Source of the DNA: Branchiostoma floridae
Lineage: Eukaryota > Chordata > Leptocardii > Amphioxiformes > Branchiostomatidae
Length of the DNA: 64,000 nt
NCBI RefSeq assembly: GCF_000003815.2
Contig: NC_049979.1
Location: forward strand, 20,864,909-20,928,908
Direction: 5' to 3'
Under the pieces are notes generated by a model. It did not search any database. It worked only from the letters and a program-made list of their open reading frames with translations, and was not told the DNA's origin. The position numbers were made by a program, and so were the translations under genes. Each line of letters begins with the position of its first letter. Position 1 is the first letter of the stretch. This document shows, piece by piece, positions 1 through 13,700 of the stretch.

Positions 1-330
1 TTCAAGGCGTTCGCATATTTCCTGCCGCCATACAGGGACCCTAGAGACCCGCCATTTAATCAAACATACCGAATCCTGACAGAAAGCTCTCGAAGGGACA
101 GAGGACGGGCATGAGGATAGTGACAGTCAGCGCATCTTACTGTCATGTCTGTGTCTTCCGTCCTGGGGACCAGAATAAAATTCATCTTTTAATGTTTCTT
201 GTCCTTGCTGCTGGCTCGTACGAAATTTGAAAGGTTGTGAAGAAGTTTCATGGAAATGCGTGTCAACTACTACTTGTGTGTGCTTCTTATGCTTTTATCT
301 TTACCGTACATCTTGATTTAAGATTGTTTC
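1..330. other. Noncoding left edge
   Basis: No coding exon or RNA gene is recognised here. An AATAAA hexamer occurs near 175, so the 3' end of a plus-strand gene lying left of the window cannot be excluded, but nothing else supports it. Confidence 0.4.
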
Positions 331-551
331 TGTGTGCACTTGTGTGTGTTTCTGTGTATCTGTCTGTGTGTACGAGTGTCTGTGCGTACATCATATGTCT
401 TTGCGTGTATGTGATTTTCTGTGTGTGTGCGCGCGTTATCTGCGTGTGTGAGTTTGTGCATCTCTTCGTGTGTTTGTGTGTGTATGTGTGGGTGAGTTTG
501 TGCATGTGTGTTTGTGTGTTTGTGTGTCTGTCTGTGTGTGTGTGCGTGTGT

Positions 552-592
<41 letters not shown>

Positions 593-620
593 TGTGTCTG
601 TGTCTGTGTCTGTGTGTGGA
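331..620. repeat. TG/GTGT microsatellite
   Basis: A degenerate (TG)n tract interspersed with TGTGTC and TGTGCG units becomes a nearly pure (TG)n run around 560-592 and ends in a short (TGTCTG)n block. The Cys/Val-rich open frames over this tract on the plus strand, and the His/Thr-rich one on the minus strand, are artefacts of the dinucleotide repeat. Confidence 0.95.
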
Positions 621-649
621 GGGCGTGAGGACGCGAGCGATTTTTAATA

Positions 650-1614
650 TAGCGTTAGGAAATTCGACTACAAATGTTTCTCAGTCAAACCAAGAAGTTA
701 ATTTTGACATTGTGTAGAAAATATGACAGCAATTTTCGGGAGCAGTTTTTGCTACATTTTACAGGTTACGCACAATAAAAATTACGATAGTTTTGCAACT
801 TTATTGTGGCGGGTGGTGGTTTTGCATAGTCCCTATAAAATGCAGTTTTACTGTCTTGATTGCGTTGTATAACGCTAAATTTGGAGCAGCACTGGGAAAA
901 CTACTTCACTTATTGAATGCACTGAAAAAGTCTTTCTGTCTGGTTCTTTATTTCAGTGGAAGACATATCTATCTCTGCTTCAATCGCTTATCGGCTCTTC
1001 AATAAATCCGCCATTTCATTCCTTTATTAATGTAAGATGTGAATATGTATAGATTTTTGCCCCCCATAACTTAGTTAACACCTTATAGACATTGGGTCTA
1101 CCTTTCGTCTATTCTATGCAATCTGAAACATCAAACTGCGTTGTGGAAGTCATTCTCGTTTCTCCTACCAACTCAAGGGAGATGCGTTTCTGTATCAAAT
1201 TATGTACATTAATGAGGGCAGGAGCTGGTGCTATTATGATTCACAAGGGCGTCCGCCATTATGAATATTCATAGCATTAAATCCTAACATTCGACCGAGT
1301 GGCGCGGTTGTTTTGGCTACGGCGTTAATTCTGTTACGTGTCCCGTGTGACGGTACAGGTCCACAAACACCACCTCTATGGAGTTTGCGTATCTCGCCAG
1401 CTGGATAAAAGTTTTTGTCTCCGGAGACACAGTATCTGTTCCTCGGTCATTATTTCACATCAAACCGCACCCGAAATAAAACTGTTACGTGTTAATAATT
1501 GAAATGTCCATCTATGAGAGACGACACAAACATGTGCACCATGCGACAGGCTTTTTTTCTTTCCGCAATTAATTATGAATGCTGGTTCTTTAGAACAGTG
1601 TCCGCGGAGATGGT
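650..1614. other. Noncoding stretch, nothing recognised
   Basis: AT-rich sequence with short chance ORFs of 60-70 codons without recognisable protein content. No repeat boundaries or RNA genes were seen. Confidence 0.5.
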
Positions 1615-1904
1615 TAGCCTCCTATGCAGACTTCGTGCGGGGCTGGTTTTTATTGAAGAGGGAGACCTTTATTGCACATTTTTGTCACACCGGGCTAAGT
1701 ACAGGTCACAACAAGATATGTTGAGAATCTCTCTCTACGGTATACAATCTACACTCTACTGCAAAATGACTTATGTTAGGGGGCGCTGGTTCGCGATTCT
1801 CAACGTTGGCTAGGTTCTCTTATATGCCTGGAAAGCGAGTTTGCCAAGGAAGGGAGTTTGCCGTGGGAAGGAGAAAGCCCCGGTCGAAGTCTGCAACGGA
1901 GGCT
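1615..1904. mobile_element. TA-flanked MITE, copy 1
   Basis: The left end reads TAGCCTCCTATGCAGACTTC and the right end is its imperfect reverse complement, finishing in GGAGGCTA. Taking TA as the target duplication, the terminal inverted repeats begin GCCTCC. The interior (about 1,778-1,860) shares a TTCGCGATT..CAACGTTGGCTAGG block with the element at 32,383-32,644, so the two are copies of one family. There is no transposase ORF, so it is nonautonomous. TA duplication suggests a Tc1/mariner-type mobiliser, which is inference. Confidence 0.75.
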
Positions 1905-4068
1905 AGCAGAGAGTCAGGAACGGAGAGAGTCCCTGTCCTGCCGGTCCGGTGAGCGCATGTATAATCGCGGGTTCATTACATGTGCACGGGTCCCGCGCTG
2001 CGACATCGATCCCTGATTTCAGGGGCTCATGCACAAAAGGGCCAAGGGGAGCTACAAATAAGGTCAGGCAATTGGAAACAACGGAGCACATTTCGTTATA
2101 ATTTGGCTCGCTGGGGGCAGATGGCAGAGTGATACACTCAGATATCCATCTCGCTAGTGTATTGGTTTCCATAAAGCCGTACAACCTGGCGCTTCATTTT
2201 ACCCAGAATATCTCGCAGATCAATCTATAAAGGGGAGGAAATCGGAGACTGTAGTAAGAACGGAAAATGGGAGGGAATATAAGCAAATTAATTCGCTGCA
2301 GGAAGAGGGGGCTAGTACGTCTTCCTTTGTATAGATTTACCAGCTATTACGAGGCCCGTAGGCTATTACATGCATTAAGCTGACATGTATGCGAGCCCCA
2401 CTAGGCAAAACCACTCCCAGCGCAATCTGTCGCCTAAAAGTCACGTATCCCGATGGCATTTCCGACATAAGCTAACCCCCCTCCCCCTCTTCATAACCAC
2501 AAGGTGATATCTGATGAGGTTGAGGGAAACCGTGGTGTATCGTCCTCCATGTGAAGGGTACCGGTCTGACATCCCGTGTCAGGACGGACGGACAGTTTGA
2601 GACATTTCTCTTTATAACTGGGGCATATATCTATGTGCACAGTTAGATTGATCAACGTTTTGAGGTGGTACCTATTGATTTGACTGGTGCAGTCGGCCGG
2701 CTGCGCTACTCTGCCGGCCAGAAACAGTCGATAAAAGGACCTTGTTGCACGTTTCGCCTTTGGTTTTTAATTACTGCACAATTTCTGTAGATTTATAGGA
2801 TTTGGAAAAACAGGCACAACGGTGCAATATCGGTAACAGCGTTAGTGTGATGATACGAGTGAACTGATTGCGGTGCTGGGCACGAGAGCGGGGAGGGTTT
2901 GGTGGAGTGTGCTGGGGACGTGACCGAAGGGTGACCGGGCCGCGCGCGGGTGAAACAACGTCAAGCCCCGCAGAAAATTGGGTAAACTACGCTTCTATCG
3001 TCACCGTCTCTGCAGTTAAACTGGGATTACCGAGTACCAGTCGGACGCCTTACATCTAAAAAATGCTACCAAAACATAAAATAGACATATTAACATACAG
3101 TTCTGACATATACTATATATATATATATGTAGCTTTTAATGAATGTAGTCTGACTCAGTGTATGTTCTTCGTTTTCGTCAGAATTTTATTAATAATAATA
3201 TCATCTGATCATGTCAAAAAAGTATTGCGATTTCACATAGAACAACACATTCCACAATAAATATCACGACAACATTGAATGATATATAAAGCTTCAATTC
3301 TTTGGCTCCACTCGCACCTATAGCCTCGACACAACGTTACGACGCGGCTTAACTGTACAGCATACTTTCTATCATTTTCAATTTGTACAGTGAAGCTTTA
3401 GCAGTCTGTAGATCAAGGCTACCACTGTGGAGAGATATGGCATTTGGTTGTCCTAGACTTTTCTTTCAAGAAAATTGTCTTCTATAGTATAAGCTAGCAG
3501 AGCAGTCAACTGAAAACATACTCTCTACGCCTAGAAACACGACTAAATTGCTAATCGTTAAACATAGTCAACAATCATTGTCGTCGGAGCAATTCTTGTT
3601 TGTTTCTTCATTGTCACATGCTTTAACAACAACACATTTCAAAACAGACGAATATTTTTCTAATGTAAACGCGACGCAGTCAATGCGTGTCTGGGCATCT
3701 CTTTGGGAACTTGACTACATTTTTGCTAAGTTTCAAAATATACTTGCAAACATATGATTGTAAGCATAATTTAAGTATGGAACCTTGGCGCCTCTACCCA
3801 GGAATTTATCATATATATTACAGAGTCTATCGTTGTCATTACTTTAAGTTACGGACACAGAATAAATATATTATATATTTACAGAGAATGTGTCCCTCAG
3901 TATCTCACTCATAAAAATAGCCGTACTCATCATTGGCAACTTACGGAGGTCTGGTGGTTTGGCTTGATATTTGGAGACAGTTGGGCTCGCCTTTAGTTTT
4001 TCCTTCCTACGCACAGCGCAGTCTGGGGCTTGGCAAGTCTTTCTATACACTTTTGTACCTTCACTCTC
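1905..4068. other. Noncoding stretch downstream of Nhlh
   Basis: No gene is recognised. It includes a short (TA)n run at about 3,112-3,128 and AT-rich sequence that probably contains the 3' UTR of the minus-strand Nhlh gene to its right. A reverse AATAAA (plus-strand TTTATT) near 3,183 is a possible but unproven poly(A) signal. Confidence 0.4.
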
Positions 4069-4557
4069 TCACACGTCCAATACATGGTTGAGGTAGGATA
4101 TATAACAAATAGCTAGCCGGAGGATTTCGATCTTGGAGAGTTTCTTGTCCGGGGGAAGGGTGGGGAGAAGTTTTCGGAGCTCGGCAAAGGCGACGTTGAA
4201 GGCTTCGACTCTGATGCGCTCTCTCGTGGCATGCGCCGTGCGGTACTTGGCGGTCGCTCTCCGCCGCCGCCGCCGCTCCTCTCGGCTCAAGCCCTGTAGA
4301 GACGGGTCCTTGTTTCTCCTGGCGGCGGTGTCCTCCGCTTCCCTCGCCGACTCTTCCCTGGGTCTGACGGGGAACGACGAGCCGTTCAAATCCGTCACGT
4401 CGAACGACTTGTGCACGGCGTCGACCGAACTGCAGCTCGAGGTCGGGCTGGTGGAGCCACAGCTTCTCGGGGAGCCCTGTGCGATGGTCGTCTCGCCTGT
4501 CACCACCATCCCCGGCGGCTGGGGTTGCGTGGACGTGCGCTGTAGAGTATCCAACAT
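4069..4557 (-). CDS. Nhlh: NHLH/HEN-type bHLH transcription factor
   Basis: The product is a class II (tissue-specific) bHLH factor expected to bind E-boxes as a dimer with E-proteins in the nucleus; vertebrate NHLH1/NHLH2 act in differentiating neurons. Starting at the ATG at 4,557 it has 162 residues. Residues 1-94 are Ser/Thr/Pro-rich and acidic, with [11 protein letters not shown] leading into the domain. Residues 95-162 are the bHLH, with basic region [20 protein letters not shown], loop LPPDKK, and helix 2 ending [13 protein letters not shown] at the C terminus exactly as in vertebrate NHLH. By eye the only change in the core is V for L after VEAFN. The frame is open further upstream, but a pyrimidine-AG acceptor at about 4,610 suggests a 5' UTR exon joins there, so the ATG at 4,557 is preferred over one at 4,752. 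The family is certain; the upstream exon is not located. Confidence 0.93.
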   Translation of the reverse strand: MLDTLQRTSTQPQPPGMVVTGETTIAQGSPRSCGSTSPTSSCSSVDAVHKSFDVTDLNGSSFPVRPREESAREAEDTAARRNKDPSLQGLSREERRRRRRATAKYRTAHATRERIRVEAFNVAFAELRKLLPTLPPDKKLSKIEILRLAICYISYLNHVLDV

Positions 4558-4600
4558 CGGGACGGTTGGGACGTACAGCTCTCCTAGTGTCCCATGCACC

Positions 4601-4620
4601 TGGTTCACCCTGGAAACACA
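4601..4620 (-). promoter_or_regulatory. Probable 3' splice site upstream of the Nhlh coding start
   Basis: On the minus strand TGTGTTTCCAG precedes GGTGAACCAGG, placing an acceptor about 50 bases before the chosen ATG. The peptide encoded upstream of this point (Cys-rich, hydrophobic) does not resemble an NHLH N terminus, which fits intron sequence. Inference only. Confidence 0.4.
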
Positions 4621-4752
4621 CCACAAACAACACCTGTCAATGCTAATGTATCCTCTGGAGAGCTCACTACAACAGAGACAGTACCAAGAACAATAGGCGA
4701 GAGTGAAAATCAAAACACAGCCAGACCATTCAGTGGGGAATACCCCTGACAA

Positions 4753-7700
4753 ATATTCGCGACGTTATTACAATCCTAAATTGATTTACTTCTCAAATTT
4801 CAACAGCTGTAGGGCAAGTAGAGCTGTAGTTCTACGTGCCCCTCTGATTGGGAGCACTGAGATTGAATTTCTTCTGAATAAACATCTCAAAAACAGACTG
4901 GGATTGCTTGCCGAACACGTGCCGAGAGTGTTGCACGAGCATACTCTCCTTGTACGCTGCGTATTTTGCAGTGTCAAAAAACACGCGCCTGCTTACCATC
5001 ACACAACAGTTCCACAAATCCAAACATTAACAGGTGAAAGTGAGAAAAGAAACAGTCGTGAGGCCAACTTTTCCACGATAAGAAGACGAAGACGTCTCTC
5101 GTTTATCACGATCGCTTTCCAAACCGGCCATCAATAATTAAAGGGCCAGCACTTATACACTACCATCTGACATCCCCTCCAGAACGCGGACACAGGGTTA
5201 CCCCGACATTTCCCCACAAATTACACGTTCTTTCAACAAGGGCTGCCTGTCGATTTCGTCTTGAGTTCCCCTGTAGACTGGAAATCGAAACTTATTTCAC
5301 TCCCTCGGAAGTAGAAAGGCCACCGTTAGCAAGTCCGCCCGGGGTGGCAATCGATGATACAGCATAGACAGGCCTGACCCTCGGACATGTCTGAAGCGAT
5401 GTTTTATAGTTTATATCCAGTGGCCTTACGACAAAATATAACAGTGTGGCACACCTTGGTTTATAGCCAGGAGGAGGAATATCTGTAGCCATACGTTCTC
5501 ATCTACGCTATCTTTACTGTAGTATTGAGGCGTGACAAATTTCGACTTTGTCCTGAACGTCCTCTGTGGTACACGGTGGTGTCATTTTGCGGGGTAAGGT
5601 TGACTGAGTGTTCAGATAAATTGCTGTTAGTGAAAATGAGACATGCTGGTTTATAGCCGTCCGTATATGCAGGATGTGATCCTTTTTATGCCAGCTTTAA
5701 CACAAAATGTCCCATACAACAGATAGGTTCATTTCTCTCTCATATTACAGTTAATATTGCACTGAACATAGACACGTTATATTGCATGCTACATGCACGC
5801 AAAGCCGACTACAGACAAAATCCCCGACTTTGTTGAGAAAATTATCGCAAGCTTCTTATACAACATGGGCTTAAAACGCCTGGGTTTTCAAAAACGATCG
5901 AGGAAATTAAGGAAATCCGCTTACCGTGAATACGGCGAGGTAGAAACCTCAGTCGTAGGTAGGACCAATATATCCAGCTTGGGTCGCGGTAAACCGATGC
6001 CAGGCCGGTTGATCGAATGGAGAAGGTTGTACGTAGTAGGTTATAACCGTGTGCTGAGACCCTCTCTCTCCCCCTCTCCCTGTTGTTGACAGGCCGACCT
6101 TCTTCGGAGAGGTCCTCACTGGAAATGACTGGACCTCTGGCAGCTACTCCGGCCTTTATGAACAGGTCTAGAACAAAAGGCGGGGAGGACACTAATTGTT
6201 TGTGTTCACAACTTCTCTCATATCGCGATGCGCGGGGTGGAGGAGGAGGGGAAAGAGGGCGCCAGCTAGTCACGGTGCGCTCTGATTGGCTGGCGGCACA
6301 CGAGCAAATCGTCCTTCAACCATTTTAATTCGCCCTGCTGCCGGGCCCCAAGGGGAGAACGTCGGCCCGGGAACAGGCATTCGGTCATAGCAAGGGTTAC
6401 TACATGGAATCTTTGTTCAGTTTTTAATATGTAAAATTGCTCTTATAAACAGCATTTTCCTCAGAATTCATCCCTTCTCGCCATTTTCCTTCAAATTGAA
6501 CAATACAACAGAAATGACACGACTTCTGGTCAACCGAGAACCGAAATTGGCGCTAAACCTGGCGACAGAATGCACAGCCCGGCACGACTCGTATGCTGGT
6601 TCCCGGACCGGGACAAAGTGAGGTCCGTATGTACAAGCCTATCTTCGCTTCTCCCTGGTTGTGGGGATTAATACATTATAACAGCCAACTACACACCGGG
6701 GCTACCGAGTAATTATCCTTCCGGTGATTTATGTCTCTCGTGGGAGATACCGGGGTCTGTTAGACTTACAGGAGGATAAAATCAGGACTCTATACTCCAC
6801 ACACTCTCTACAACAAGCAAAAGTGGTAGATTTTGCAGCACAAATAGATATAAAACTAAAATCATTACAGCAGCAATGCTACGACGAGGCTGAGATATAT
6901 CGCTTTCATTCCAGCTTGTGAGAGAAATTTGTCATCATTTTCTGGCGGGCTGGCCAGAGCGATATCGGCACCAGAGCGACGGTAGAAATGATCGCGCTGA
7001 TTCTGAATATTTTCCACCCTCTTAAAAGATTGATCCAGGGTTACAGTGACAGATGTGAGGCCATAATTGTACTAGAGCTCAGTTTGAAAAAAAAATGCAT
7101 ACTCTCGCATTTCCTCTTGTATGGATAAGTGCTATCCACTTCTCTCTTGACAACATACGGAAACGTTATCTACTCATTTGGGTGGTAGAGGGGCACTGCG
7201 TGTTTGTGTTTACATAAGGCGCGCGTAGATGACGTCTGTGTTTACACACGGCACGTGGCCATTGTAGGGTAATCCCCGGTGAAAGTGCCGGGAGGCAGTC
7301 CTCCCTAGTGACTCACCAAAACCCAAAGAAATTCGATCCGTTGACAAAAAATCGAGTCAAACGGGTTTCTCGCTAAAAATCCACTAATCGAAGGCGAGAT
7401 TAGGAAGCCAAAGGAGCCTCCAATCAACAATGGGGAGCTAAATTCTGTTATACGGCCGGTAAATTGAATGGCGATAGCGAACACATATTTTGAAACTGAA
7501 GAGGGTTGGGTGGCACACTCAACGGCATAACGCGAGGTCCCGCGAGACAACTGTTCTTGGGATAGAATTACAATGGTAAAATTCCCAATACGCTTATTCC
7601 ATGTGTTTGGTTTTTGGAGTGCGAAGTTTGGTGGCATATTGTTTCCTGTACGGTCGGGATGTTGACAATTCTAGGAAATACACAGTGGAACAAATGGTTT

Positions 7701-10700
7701 TAAAGATATTCCAAAATGTAAATAAAAAGCTTGAAAAATACAAGCAAAATTTCTTTTTTTAAAATAACTTTTCCGTGTGCACACGGTACTACATTCTATT
7801 CTGTGATCTTTGGTGACAAGATGTTATACATTCATGTTCCTCATAATCTAGTCGTACATCTATAACAAAGCGTCATAACAGAATGTTTCATGTAAAAGCA
7901 AGTATTGAATGTTCATTTTTACACAGAGAACAGTGTTTCCTCTTATTGAGAGGAAAGTTTGAATAATGTGTGTGACTTTTGCAGAGTTGAATTCGAAACA
8001 TATCCTTTCGGGAATTGATGTTGAATTGTTGAGTTCATCACATTTTGAATTTACTATTGACGGAGATCGACTGAGCAAATATCACCACACAGATGTTATT
8101 CTTAGCTTCAAAAATAGTATGTAATCATTCTAAGACGTTTGATGTTTATCATATTTCAAGTCGATGATATTTTATATTAGAATGGTTTATTTGGCCATCA
8201 ACTTACAGGTCCATGTAAGAAACGTTAAAGCTCTGTGTCAAAATGAATTAGAAATCGCCTATACCGGGGTTTATCTATAACGATGAATATTACTAACTGT
8301 GCTAGAAATGTGGACTTGATGAAGGAATATATCAATTTGTTAGAAACCTTCAGACACATAGAGAAGATATTTTGTCTTTTTTTAAGAGCTGATTTTGCCA
8401 TTTGTGAATTCAAAGAAAGCGGAAAGATTATTAACTAGCGGTCTTGGAAATTCATGACAGAAAGTTTGATGTAGTGTCCCGAAGGAAGATTTCTCATTCA
8501 ATCTAAAAGAGTGCAGCAAGGCTTGTAACATAATATTTTGGTTTATACAATACTGGCACTGCAACAAGGCTTAGGGCCTGAAGCTAGCGTAATTTGTGGC
8601 TCCTTTGTCGGCAAGCAATACATATTAAATCTTTCAGCGTACGTCTTACTCTGCGATGGCGATTAATTGGCAAGCAACTCCCCTCGCCTTTCATCATTCG
8701 CAGACGCCGAGACAAAATAGAAAACAGTTTGCGAGCGGGGTGTGTATCGGAGAGTTTCATCAGTACGAAACCCTTTTGACGAGTGCCGTCGACCGGCGGC
8801 GTAGGAGGGCAATAGGTTGTCCCCGCCATCTGTTCATTTCGCGCAGCGCGAAGTGAGATAATACGGCACAATATCTGCCCGCACGAGAACCGTCTGCTCC
8901 CCCAGCGCACATCGGAAATTAAACCAGAAAAGAACAAAGTACTATCCGTAGGAAGTAGCTTCTCTGATGTAGGAAAATTGGAGGGGAATGATGAAATATG
9001 GGGACACCGGGAGACGGATGTTAGGACGAACTGGAAGATTTATTTTGAACACTGGTTACGGGTTATTTCTTATGAATGGTGCGTTGGCCGCGGCTGCATA
9101 ACATCGCTGGATCGATATCCCTCAGTTAAAAGTAGCCTCCGAAATAATGGAAAATTCGTTAAATTCCGTAAATTTCATTTTCCTGTCGGTGGACGCAGAT
9201 TTATTTTCCAGAGAGCTCATTTTTCACATTTTGTGGCAGGAAAGGGCGGGACAATAGCTTCTAAACTCTCTCTTTCAATCTGTTTTCTGCTTGTCGCACG
9301 CGTGCATATGATGCACTCTTTCCCCCATGTAACAAGCACTCACTTCGCGTCAAGCACTCTTTCTGCGACACTTCGATAAAGAGGTAGTTGACGAAGAACA
9401 GGAGCAAAGCCTGGTCTATATATTATCGTGACCGAAAATAAACATGTCGTCAGTCCTGACAGCCTGTCATTGCGGGTCAGGGGACGCGTGTCCATCCTCG
9501 GCGGCGGGTCAGCCGCAGGTCCCGCTCAACAATCCACGGGGGGACGGCCCAACGCCGCGGTAATTAGCCGCAATTGAAAAGCCTGTCTGCTCTCGTATTG
9601 TCCGACGGCCAGTCCGTTCCCTGTCCGGTCTTCTAACTAGCTGACCCCCTAAAGTATAATTCTATAAAAGGAAAAATAATATTTCATACAAGACCGCCTG
9701 GTCTTTCTTGTCATCGTGGGTCCAATTAGTGAGTGCCGTACTAGAAAATGAAAAGAGACGTCCAAAGTACATGCATCCCTAGGTATCGTTTATAAAGATA
9801 ACGAAAGGAAATATAATTTTGGAAAGCCCGTCTACAAGTAAGACAAAGCGTAGTAGTTTGTGTGGAGTTGGGACGAGTGCCAGGGGAATAGAGCCACGCG
9901 AGTAGACTGTGAATCAAAATGAAAGAAAAAAGTCATATTTTCTTCCCGAACTAGTTTCAACCCTTAATGTTAGCGTTGTAACCCTTTCTATAAAACATTC
10001 TTTCCTCTCGGAACGAAATGAAATATTGCACGTAAAATCAACGGAGAAAGAAGAATTCTCTTTGACAAACTTTGTCGACATGAACGTATTGTTATCTAAA
10101 AGGAGCACACGTAGAAAGCATGCCAAATGAAAAAAAAAATGTGTGGGAAAGAAGTAGAAAGTATACTCAGCTTCAGTTTGATATACATGTATATCCAACA
10201 ACATCATCGATTGGAATCATTCTTTTCTTTTGCTTTATGATTTAGATTGTATTCCGTACCAATAACAATTAGAAAACTCCCTTGTTTCACTTGTCACTAT
10301 TGCTATCTTGCATTGTTTGTATACTATTACTACTACCTGTTGCCGCTTTAGCCTTCGGGCAAGAATTTGCAAGTAACTTGCATTTAAGCCGTAAGATTTT
10401 TTCCCCTGTGATTTACAATTTTGTTTGCTTGTTGAATGTAAGATACATCGATTCTGTGTTAAAGATACAACGTGTTTTTCCCACAGGGGATTTGAAATAT
10501 GGCCCCCAACTGTCTGTCATGAAAGCCCCGGATGACAAGTTTGACAGCTAGGCAACATTTTCCCTTCGGCTTTTAACTGTCCCAAATACCAATGATCCCT
10601 CCAGGTGCGTTTCCAGGGAATCATTACAAAGAATATCAACGCAGTGGGTATCCGCATACTCAGTGTCACGTTTCATAGACACAGTTCCCTTGCCGTTACC

Positions 10701-13700
10701 ATAGCAACGGAACTCTCGGTGTCGTCTGAAATGGTTCTGACATTTACTGTTGCCCTTTCCGGCGGATTAGCTGCCACTTTACCGGGTTTAACTCCGCGGC
10801 CTAATGACTCCAGGTCTCACAAACAAGGATTTTCTTCTCAGAGAGATCCTCCGGCGTTTTTGCCATTTTGTTATACTTCTCATACTTGAGCCGCGCAGGT
10901 AAGAACATTGTATTGCTTTTGTTTTGTTGTCATTCTGAGCTAAGCTGACTGATGCTCAAACGTATCCATTTTCAAAGGATTGGCATTTTTCTTAACTCAA
11001 GCATACGCACACTGCAAAAAAGGCACATAGTCACAAGTTCTCACGCATGTTGGTTTAAATGCAGATGATAAAGTCTATCAATACATCTCCCAGCGATTAA
11101 TCGAATGTAGCATTGTGAGGATGCAGTGATATCTAATAAGCGGGGAAAGAAATCTATGCAACGCTGGAGTCTAATTATTGTGCGATAAAGGCTATGATAT
11201 ATTCTTCTTAAAGTCTGCCAGGACAACATAGTTTTTCATCACACAAGAAACGACATTGAGGTAGTTCCTAAAAACATAAAAAAGCACAGCGTTATATGTG
11301 TATTTCACATGGTTACAAAGATATAGAGTACCATACAATGTATACACGCAATGATATCAAATGGTTTAGGGAAAGAGATACGCGTTTTAGTTCGTCCCCT
11401 TTTAGATAGATTCGTCTTCCTATCGAAAAAAATGTCAATAATATTTTTCATCCGTTTTGTGGTTTACCCATTGAAGACTTTGACTTTTAAATATAAAATA
11501 TCTTGATGGCCATCTGTCATTTACCGCAAAACAGGATCAATAAGTTAATGATGCGTTGATTTAACGAGCCAACGGGAGAAACTACAGTAATATGAAACTA
11601 CTATAATGGCTAGTCATCGTCCGTTCGTACTAATGGTAGTTGCCAAATTGTAGCTTTATCGGAAAGCACCGAAACCCCTTAATGTCCTCTAGTACGCAGA
11701 TAAACTATCGTTGTTGTTGATTGTAGATTTCTCTGTTTGAATGCGACTTTGATTTGACATTAAATAACTAACTACCAGTGTCAGTGGTTGCCCTCTGCCC
11801 GGCCAATCATAATGTCAACTTTTCAACTGTCAAAGCGCAGAGGTTATCTCGACAAATTGGTCCTGCTAAGACTTATGATGAATAAACATTAAGAAGGAAA
11901 CACACAATTACATATCTTATATCCGCATTTACGAAACATTTTTAGCATCTCCTGGCCGGTACAGATTTCATTTCTCAGTCTCAGCTAACTTGATGTTTTC
12001 TGCATGTATGAAGTCCCGCAAGACCAGTTTGGTATTGTTAGGTCATAGAATACACGTTCATCATTTCTGTATGTAGATCCTTACGTCAAGGGGTCAAGGA
12101 AGTTTTGTGTAACGAAAATATAAGGACGCAGCGATGTTCTATCCTCTCTTTGTTGTCCGGGCTCCAGGTGCGGCAGGGATACCGTGTCTTCCCTCGGCCA
12201 TCTCACATCCCCTTTTCACATTTGACGCAAGCCAAACGACATTACCGGCTCAAGGCACGACTTGGATAATGCCTTCTGGCGTAGTTAATAAAACTAATAA
12301 CGGTATAATGATGATGATGTATAGGGCGGAAGGCGACACAATGGCCACACGTGACCTTCCAATTTGTTGGCGGGGGCACACAACACGTGGGCATTACCAT
12401 CAGAAAAGGTCGCGAATAACGGGCCTATTGTGGGCTATTGGGGCGGTGCAGGGGAAAGTGAAGTGAAGTGTTTTGCCCCCTGAGATCTAACATCGCTCCA
12501 TTGCCCGCCAGTTATTCATTCTACACAACAGACGGACTGGGACTCTGGGTGTAATTCGTTAGTGGGGCCTGTAAATTGAAGCGGCACCCAAAAAACTATC
12601 CTCAATAAAGAAATTGGGCCGACATACTGTGTAGGATGCAAATGGCCCATATATGTAGATGCGGGGATATATTTCTTGTCGAAGAGTTGGTACAATTTGT
12701 TTAATGATCCTAATGCGCGTATATTATATGCCAAACGTGAACTGGTCCCAGTTTTATTACGCATCACTACATTAATCGTACTTTGTAATGACCAAACTTA
12801 TAGTTTCTGCACATTTGTATGCTCCTAACGGTTCAACTATTAAGGCAAACATGTAACACGTGCACTAGTGCGATAATTTCTTACATTAAGATAATGTTAT
12901 TATCAATGCAAGTCAGTTTACGATGGAGCAGAAATGTCTTCAGTTCATTAAGTCTTTGGTTCTTTCCTCAAGTCTTCATAAAAACTAGTTCTTAATATTT
13001 TGTAAAGATCTCGTAAACCACCGCGTGTCACCTTTTGTTCTTAAAGTGCACTTGAAGATTACACTCTAGTACCATTTTCTTTATTGTGGCCAGGCGATAA
13101 AGGGCAGAACCATATGGGCGTATGGACAAGAAAACTGACTATAGCCATCGCCCCAGAAAGGCCTGTATGGTGGCCAATTCGCCACACAACGACACCTCCT
13201 ACCGCTAAAAACAATGGCAAAGTACTAAATCTCTCCCGACACAAAGGCTCCTGCTACGCCCTATGACGGGGAATCCATTGTTTCCGCATATGGACCCGTC
13301 GTTTGTGTCGTTGGAGACTAGAATGGCAGTGATGGTGGGGACGTCCCCTTCTGTTGAGAAGTATAGGATCTATTGTTGTTTTACGACTCCGTAAGATGCC
13401 TGGAGTCCTAGGCTGGTGTAGAACATAGATAGATCTCTTGTTAAAGTTTACTTCGGCGGCGGTGAGTGTTCGGCCGGCCGTACCTCGCTATCTGCCCGTC
13501 TGGACAGAGCAGTGAAAGATGTGTCTGTAGGGGCCCTGCCAGATGGCGAGGGAGCCAATTCCCTGTAGCAGACGACGCGTTGCAATTTTGGCCGGTCAGA
13601 CTATTTTTTTCTCTTTTACTATGGTTGGAGAGCGGTAGAGCCAGACGGTTCTTTATCATTAGGGTCAACGGTAGTAGACTCAGGGAGCGTGAACTATTAA

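Noticed and set aside
237-647. 136-codon Cys/Val-rich open frame
   Set aside because: It is generated by the TG microsatellite; composition follows the dinucleotide repeat and there is no independent coding signal.
4061-4633. 190-codon minus-strand ORF over the Nhlh exon
   Set aside because: Shadow frame of Nhlh; the bHLH sequence is only in the other minus frame.
5842-6273. 143-codon minus-strand ORF upstream of Nhlh
   Set aside because: Pro-rich start, Arg/Ser-rich body, no recognisable domain, no splice context; overlaps a competing plus-strand ORF of similar quality.
10282-10551. 89-codon ORF beginning with a hydrophobic, signal-peptide-like stretch
   Set aside because: The remainder has no family resemblance and it overlaps a short sequence block (CTTCGGGCAAGAA) that also occurs at 59.2 kb; likely chance.
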